11,598 bases of DNA from Larix sibirica (taxonomy: Eukaryota; Streptophyta; Pinopsida; Pinales; Pinaceae), in the NCBI GenBank assembly GCA_004151065.3, contig NWUY0305002683.1, positions 2,322 through 13,919 of the forward strand. Reading direction: 5' to 3'. Every line of letters begins with the position of its first letter. Position 1 is the stretch's first letter. Both the position numbers and the translations under genes were made by a program. This document shows, piece by piece, positions 7,388 through 11,598 of the stretch. The notes under the pieces were generated by a model. The model did no database searches, was not told the origin of the DNA, and saw nothing but the letters and a program-made list of their open reading frames with translations.

Positions 7388-7998
7388 TGTTATTAACAAA
7401 TACACTCTCCCTTTATATAGAATAAAGTGAGGGCCAGGCCAAAATCAAAACATGGATTAAGTCCACAAGACACCCTATGCTAAGTCAACAAACCAAGCCC
7501 CAAATGGAGTGCCCCACAAAGCATTGTGTCTATATGTCACCATATGGTTTTTCCAACCCCCAAGGTAGTATGGCCTCCAAGCTCTCCACATTTCCAATGC
7601 TCCTTCTCCAAGATGGTGCACCTTCTAATCAATGGCTCCTCAACTCAAGCATTCCACGAGCTATGTGTAAGATGGTTACAATATCCTAGTGCAAAGCACC
7701 CAGCCTCTAAGTGCTTAACACCTTACTCCAAAGTGGTTACTCCACATGTGCCAATCACTCATCCTCCTGAACAAGTGCACCCTTGTAGAAGATGCTAAAT
7801 ACACCACATGTGCCAACTACCACACCATGAAGTGTACCCCCTAGCACTAATCTCAAGGCAAATAGACACCCAATCTAAACTCTCCAAATGTAAGTATAGA
7901 ATAAGCACAGGGGCTAGGAGATCACAAGCCCTTCTCATGCCATGGATTTCTCTCCTAACTACCTGTGTAAACACTTTCAAAGCAACCAAAATTTAACA
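7388..7998 (-). repeat. Left LTR (3' LTR of the gypsy element)
   Basis: Sequence from 7421 aligns with 11423 onward, including an identical block of about 60 bp (AATGCTCCTTCTCCAAGATG onward, from 7597). The ends were chosen as TGTTA at 7388 and TAACA at 7994-7998, a perfect 5-bp short inverted repeat typical of LTRs, giving 611 bp. The left edge is supported by LINE coding sequence ending there; the right edge rests only on the TAACA match. Compared with the right copy it has about 56 extra bases near 7540-7596. Confidence 0.75.
7586..7840. repeat. Imperfect repeats within the left LTR
   Basis: Three stretches begin CCACAT(T/G)T(T/G)CCAA and end GTGCACC or GTGTACC: about 7586-7622, 7742-7782 and 7804-7840. 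CCACATGTGCCAA is identical in the last two. Such repeats are common in LTR promoter regions, but a role here is not shown. Confidence 0.5.
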
Positions 7999-8088
7999 CT
8001 AACTCTAGCAAGGGATATGTATTCAAAATAAAAGTTAGGGAGATGTATTCTATAGTATAGAGTTAGTGTTAAGTGTTAACTTTTGGTT
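7984..8088. repeat. Inverted repeat between pol end and LTR
   Basis: TTAACACTAACTCTA (7993-8007) is perfectly complementary to TAGAGTTAGTGTTAA (8058-8072). Beyond it, AACCAAAATTTAACAC (7984-7999) pairs with GTGTTAACTTTTGGTT (8073-8088) with one mismatch, offset by a tandem copy of GTGTTAA. The loop is 50 nt. The left arm spans the proposed right edge of the LTR. Confidence 0.8.
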
Positions 8089-8104
8089 AAGTATAGTATA
8101 GAGT
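8051..8104. repeat. 13-bp direct repeat TATAGTATAGAGT
   Basis: The same 13 bases occur at 8051-8063 and 8092-8104. The second lies in the GLYTI codons of the integrase end, and the first borders the right arm of the inverted repeat. It may be a small duplication made when the sequence between was inserted or rearranged. Confidence 0.6.
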
Positions 8105-9080
8105 CCATAAAACTTAGGTGCTAGCTTTTGGTGTCTCTTCTCTTTAAGTGATGTCCACTTGTAGGGATGAAGACATAAGAACACCTAATCCTCTTAATTA
8201 AAGTGGCATTTAGAGCAATGTTGATCGACTTGTTGCTTCATGTGTTTTTAGGCCAACACAAAATTATCCCTAAGTGTATGAAGAATATCAACACGGGATG
8301 TTAGCATCTTTTCCAACACTTGAACCTTAGATCTAAGGCCTAGTAAGTACAAGATCACCGACAAGGGTGGTTTCCCATACATTGCCTCAAAGGGGATAAT
8401 TTTAGTAGCACCATGAGAGGTGGTATTGTACCACCATTTAGTCAAGAGAAACCATTGGACCAATTGGGCTTATTGGTTCGAGGAAAACAATTGTAAATAA
8501 GCTTCCAAACACTTGTTGACACCTTTCATCTAACTATCTGTTTGGGGGTGATATTGTGTTGAGATTCAATTGGGTATCTTGAAGCCAAAATAACTCTTTC
8601 CAAAAATTGCTAGTGAGGGTGGGGTCATGATTGGTCATAATTGATTCAGGCATGCCATAGAGTTTAAAAATATTGTCCATGAATACTTTGCTAATGTGGA
8701 GGTCTTGAATGGTTGTTATAAGGCACAAAAGTGAGCATATTTAGAACGGTGATCAACAACTACCATGATCATTGATTTGTTGCATGATTTCGATAACCCC
8801 ATAATGGAATCCATAGAAATGTCAGTCCACATAGTGGTTGGAATGTGTAAAGGTTGTAATGCTCTAAGAGGCTTTACTATTTACCGCTTGTGTTGTTGGA
8901 AACTCACATTCAACCACAAAGGCGTGAATTCTCATCTTTGTGCCTTCCCAAAAGAATGAATGCTTAATCCATTCACATGTTTTCTGAAACTCGGAAGGAC
9001 CTGTTATGGGAAAGGAATGTAATTCAGATAACACTTTGGATTTAAATGCCAAATCTTGAACCAACAAATACACCATTTAT
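8090..9080 (-). pseudogene. Gypsy integrase remnant with GPY/F-like end
   Basis: The zinc-binding region (9076-8864) has VLSELHSFPITGPSEFQKT and FFWEGTKM; the second histidine and last cysteine of the HHCC set are lost. The core shows all three catalytic acids: WTDISMD (about 8840-8815), NHDPTLTS in frame 8728-8534, and KCLEAYL (about 8505-8485). Frame 8463-8248 carries KWWYNTT and KIIPFEAMYGK. A final piece, HPYKWTSL and KLAPKFYGLYTI (about 8160-8092), is the GPY/F module, after which homology stops abruptly. At least four stops or shifts interrupt it. Confidence 0.88.
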
Positions 9081-9139
9081 TGAGGAGCTCATAATTATGC
9101 CAAGCTTAGCCCACATGTGCATGTGGGACAACTTATAGT

Positions 9140-9585
9140 TCATGGATCATGTGCATAATCTTGGCATTCGTTGACCATTCTAGACATACCTCCTGCAACG
9201 AATCTAGCATTGGGAAATATATGGATGAATAGGGAATCTTCCTCTTCATATTTCCTACATAGAACATCTACCACCACATTCCCCCTTTCGTTCTTGTAGA
9301 TAATATCATAGTCATAGCCTAACATTTTAGTAACCCACTTTTGTTGCTTTGGGGAGGACATCTTCTATGCCAAAAAATATTTCAAGCAATGGTCTATTTT
9401 AAATTGGAAATGATCCCCCAAGTAAGGACACCACATATTAATTCCATGAAGAATAACCAACAATTTCTTTTCATAGGTGGATTTTCCCAAGTTTCTATCG
9501 CATAATTTCTCATCAGTGAAGACCAATGGGTGTCCCTCTTGCATTAACATTGCTCCAATTCCTTTGTCAGAAGCATCACTTACCT
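9140..9585 (-). pseudogene. Gypsy RNase H remnant
   Basis: Two adjacent minus frames (9550-9365 extended upstream to about 9585, and 9361-9140) give VSDASDKGIGAMLMQEGHPL, CDRNLGKSTYEKKLL, FKIDHCLKYFLA, then QQKWVTKMLGYDYDIIY and VVVDVLCRKYEEE. All four acidic positions of the family (Asp in SDAS, Glu in TYEKK, Asp in KIDH, Asp in VVDVL) are still there. A stop and a shift of a few bases separate the frames at 9361-9364, and another stop lies just upstream of SDAS. Confidence 0.88.
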
Positions 9586-9689
9586 AGACAATGTCTTCAT
9601 GAAGTTGAGCATGGTTAATACTGTTGGTATTGGGATAGTACATGTGCATCATCTTTTAAAGCCTAAAAAACTTGCTCAACCTCATCATT

Positions 9690-10560
9690 CCAACTGAAGG
9701 CATTTTTTTTTAGCAAGATGGTGAGGGGAGTTGCAATTTTACCATTGTCTTGCACAAACTTCCTTTAGTGACCTATAAGGCTAGGATAACCCTACAAAAT
9801 TTTAAGGGTCTTGGGTGAGCCCATTCTTTCATCACCTCATTTTTTTTAGGAACAACATGGACACCCTCTCTAGTCCCAAATATTTCACTTCTCCGACACC
9901 AAAAACACATTTAGAACATTTGAGAAAATATTTGGTGACAACATAGGACTTGTAAGGCTTGATCCACATTTGCCACATATCATTAAAGTTTCATTGTAGA
10001 CCAAAATGTCATAAAATAAAACCATGACAATGTGGTGTGGAAGGGCTTGAAGGTTTTGTTTATGAGGCCCTAAAAAGTGGAAGGTGCATTGTAAAAACTA
10101 AAAGGCATCGCCAATTTTTTTTAATGACCTTCATGAGTGTGAAAGCAATTTTAGGAATATCTACTTCTTTCATGTGAATTTGGTGACAATAGTGGAGCAA
10201 AGATCAAATTTTGTGAAGAGATGAGCACCATTAGCTCATCGGAGAGATAATCAATGACAAAAATGAGAAATTTATCTTTTATAGTCAAGTTTTTAAGAGC
10301 TTGAAAGTCAAGACACATGTGCCAAGAGCCTTCTTTTTAAGAACCACGATGATCAAGAAAGAATTGGGGTTGGTACTAGGATGGATGGCGCCAAGTGCCA
10401 ATAGATCCTAGACTTTATTTTCGATTTCATTCTTTTCGGAAAAAAGATGGGGATATGGGTGCACATCGAGTGGTAGGCTACTTGGGAGTGGTGGGATACT
10501 ATGATCTTGCTCACCACATGAGGGTGGGAGGCCTTAGGGAAGTTCAAATAGATACTAGTG
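9690..10560 (-). pseudogene. Gypsy reverse transcriptase remnant
   Basis: Pieces in several minus frames match a gypsy RT: SSWFLKRRLLAH, then DFQAL and LTIKDKF (about 10310-10265), DIPKIAF-like and HTHEGH, AMPFSFYNAPS (about 10112-10080), and a catalytic-box relic LFYDILVY (about 10015-9990), where one of the two adjacent aspartates expected in this box is missing. Further on, traces of the thumb and of KEVEYLG-type sequence are blurred by runs of indels, many in A/T homopolymers. Inactive. Confidence 0.7.
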
Positions 10561-10699
10561 TTTGGATAAAACTAATTGCAGTCTCGAATAAGTTGGCTAA
10601 GAATTAGCCTCAAAGGCTTGAATAACATGGAATGACCCTTTTTAAGGAGCTTTTTCATATGATGGGAGCTAACTATTCTTTGAGAGCTTGCATTGATTC

Positions 10700-11340
10700 C
10701 TTTGAGAGTGTAGGAATGCTCCACATTCTAGAGACTCATGTATAATTCCGAGGAATCCATGGTGATGGGGCCTGATGTTTTAAACCATTTAGCACCCAAA
10801 CCAATATCACAACGATCCGTTTCAATGGCGGACATGTGAGTTTTCAGAGAATAATCTCCATATGAAGTTTCACATTTTCACACCACCGACAACATTTCAT
10901 AGTTTGAAAGTTGCTAATAACATGGATATAACATTACATTTCTTGGGCGATGTGATGATGAATGTAATCATGGGTGCTACTATTGTCAATTAAGACAATG
11001 ACCCACCAATGCTTGATATAACTAACCATCTTTAATGTCCGAGGAGAGGAAATATCGATCAAGGCATGAAGAGAGATTTGGAATTCACCATATTGATTAG
11101 GAAGAGGAACATCCTTGGGTGGGTGGGGTGATGTCCTCTTGAGTCCTTATGTCAAATCCATCATTATAAATGTCCTCAAAGATGGCTATAAATGAATTTT
11201 CTCTTGTATATTTTTGCCACAAAGAATATTCTTCATCACAATTGTACCAAAGACGAGCCTTCATGATTTGACATAGTGTGCCATTACTCACACCAGAGTT
11301 TTTGATAACAATGCCATTGGTTGAGGGGATCAAGGAAAGG
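10700..11340 (-). pseudogene. Gypsy gag zinc-knuckle and protease remnant
   Basis: The minus frame 11333-11097 contains ARLWYNCDEEYSLWQKY, which corresponds to the CCHC knuckle region of plant gypsy gag. Only one of the three cysteines remains, and tyrosine or other residues replace the rest. Past a stop comes a protease-like stretch with IVLIDNSSTHDYI (about 10996-10958), where the usual catalytic D-S-G reads D-N-S, then CDIGLGAKWFKTSGPITMD (about 10820-10760). Because the knuckle lies only about 100 bp from the LTR-proximal site, nearly the whole capsid region is absent. Confidence 0.65.
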
Positions 11341-11356
11341 ATAGTTGTAGTAGTGA

Positions 11357-11374
11357 CTCCATATCAACTACAAA
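11357..11374 (-). other. Candidate gypsy primer-binding-site remnant
   Basis: The minus strand reads TTGATATGGAGTCA just inside the right LTR. It resembles the tRNA-Met site TTGGTATCAGAGCCA with one deletion and several changes. The gap to the proposed LTR edge is about 17-20 nt, longer than usual, so either the LTR edge or this site is misplaced. Confidence 0.35.
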
Positions 11375-11389
11375 GAGGCGAATGCCAAA

Positions 11390-11598
11390 TGTGCAACAAA
11401 ATAATTTTACTAGTGATGGGACAATAAAGTGAGGGTGGCCAAAAATAAAACATGGATTAAGTCCACAAGACACCCTATGCTAAGTCAACAAACCAAGCCC
11501 CAATGGAGCACCCAACAAAGCAAGGTGTCCACATGTCCAATGCTCCTTCTCCAAGATGGTGCACCTTCTAATCAATGGCTCCTCAACTCAAGCATTCC
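11390..11598 (-). repeat. Right LTR (5' LTR of the gypsy element), incomplete
   Basis: From AATAAAGTGAGGG at 11423 it matches the left LTR at 7421. About ten substitutions, two small gaps and one gap of about 56 bp are seen over the shared part, then identity to the window end. The start at TGTGCAAC (11390) is inferred from the left copy; this edge is diverged. Confidence 0.75.

Larger units (their letters stand above)
7388..11598 (-). mobile_element. Ty3/gypsy LTR retrotransposon, decayed, right end outside the window
   Basis: Two direct repeats (LTRs) near 7388-7998 and from 11390 flank minus-strand relics of zinc knuckle, protease, RT, RNase H and integrase with a GPY/F-like end. Integrase after RNase H marks Ty3/gypsy (Metaviridae) rather than Copia. 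Its sequence motifs are those of the large plant family that includes chromovirus-type elements; no chromodomain is visible. The internal region is only about 3.4 kb, short for the type, because most of gag is missing. Confidence 0.9.

Noticed and set aside
7477-7996. Plus-strand frames of 62-90 residues
   Set aside because: They lie in the LTR on the strand opposite the element, have no recognisable motif, and overlap one another in different frames.
8130-8147. Pyrimidine tract GTGTCTCTTCTCTTTA as a polypurine tract of the gypsy element
   Set aside because: On the minus strand it encodes the SLKEKRHQ part of the integrase end, directly before KLAPKFYG, so it is inside pol and not next to the LTR.
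10395-10607. 70-residue plus-strand frame
   Set aside because: It is the antisense shadow of the gypsy protease/RT junction on the minus strand.
1-11598. CRISPR arrays, bacterial operons, tRNA or rRNA genes
   Set aside because: The tandem repeats have no spacers of uniform unique sequence, no cas-like genes or ribosome-binding sites accompany the frames, and no tRNA cloverleaf or rRNA core sequence was recognised by eye.

Overview
The window reads as nuclear DNA from a land plant. It is AT-rich, has no bacterial-style gene packing, contains one intron-split gene, and is otherwise filled with decayed plant-type retrotransposons: a LINE with a C-terminal RNase H domain and a Ty3/gypsy LTR element. 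The species cannot be read from the sequence. A large, repeat-rich genome such as a gymnosperm's would fit, but that is a guess.

Left part (about 1-3600): a minus-strand gene that I assembled by eye from five exons (3247-3189, 3087-2847, 2347-2183, 827-681, 578-423). The joined frame is 768 nt, open throughout, and encodes 255 residues. It has the landmarks of a START (StAR-related lipid transfer) domain from beginning to end. Intron 2 appears to use a rare GC donor (AAG|GCAAG). Each larger non-coding piece around the exons holds its own short tandem duplication: 54 bp in the 3' flank, about 165 bp x 3.2 and 73 bp x 2 in intron 3, 51 bp x 3 and 40 bp x 2 in intron 2, and 84 bp x 2 in the 5' flank. 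The 5' flank also looks like the end of an LTR followed by a tRNA-Met-type primer-binding site, so the gene may start inside or next to an old retrotransposon.

Middle (about 3600-5300): no gene that I recognise. There is one decayed ORF-like stretch (4160-4620), a 31-bp degenerate triplet, a perfect 9-bp-arm hairpin, and probably the LINE 3' region.

5319-7387: a minus-strand L1-type LINE remnant containing the end of the reverse transcriptase, a zf-RVT zinc-binding region and a plant RNase H domain, all broken by stops and frameshifts. It is cut at its 5' side exactly where an LTR begins.

7388-11598 (runs off the window): a minus-strand Ty3/gypsy element. Its left LTR is probably 7388-7998 (TGTTA...TAACA ends) and its right LTR starts near 11390 and is incomplete. 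Between them lie a zinc-knuckle and protease remnant, reverse transcriptase, RNase H and integrase with a GPY/F-like end. The order protease-RT-RNase H-integrase is that of Ty3/gypsy. Most of gag is missing and pol is full of lesions, yet the two LTRs are still close relatives. The arrangement suggests a gypsy element nested in a LINE, downstream of which stands one apparently intact START gene.
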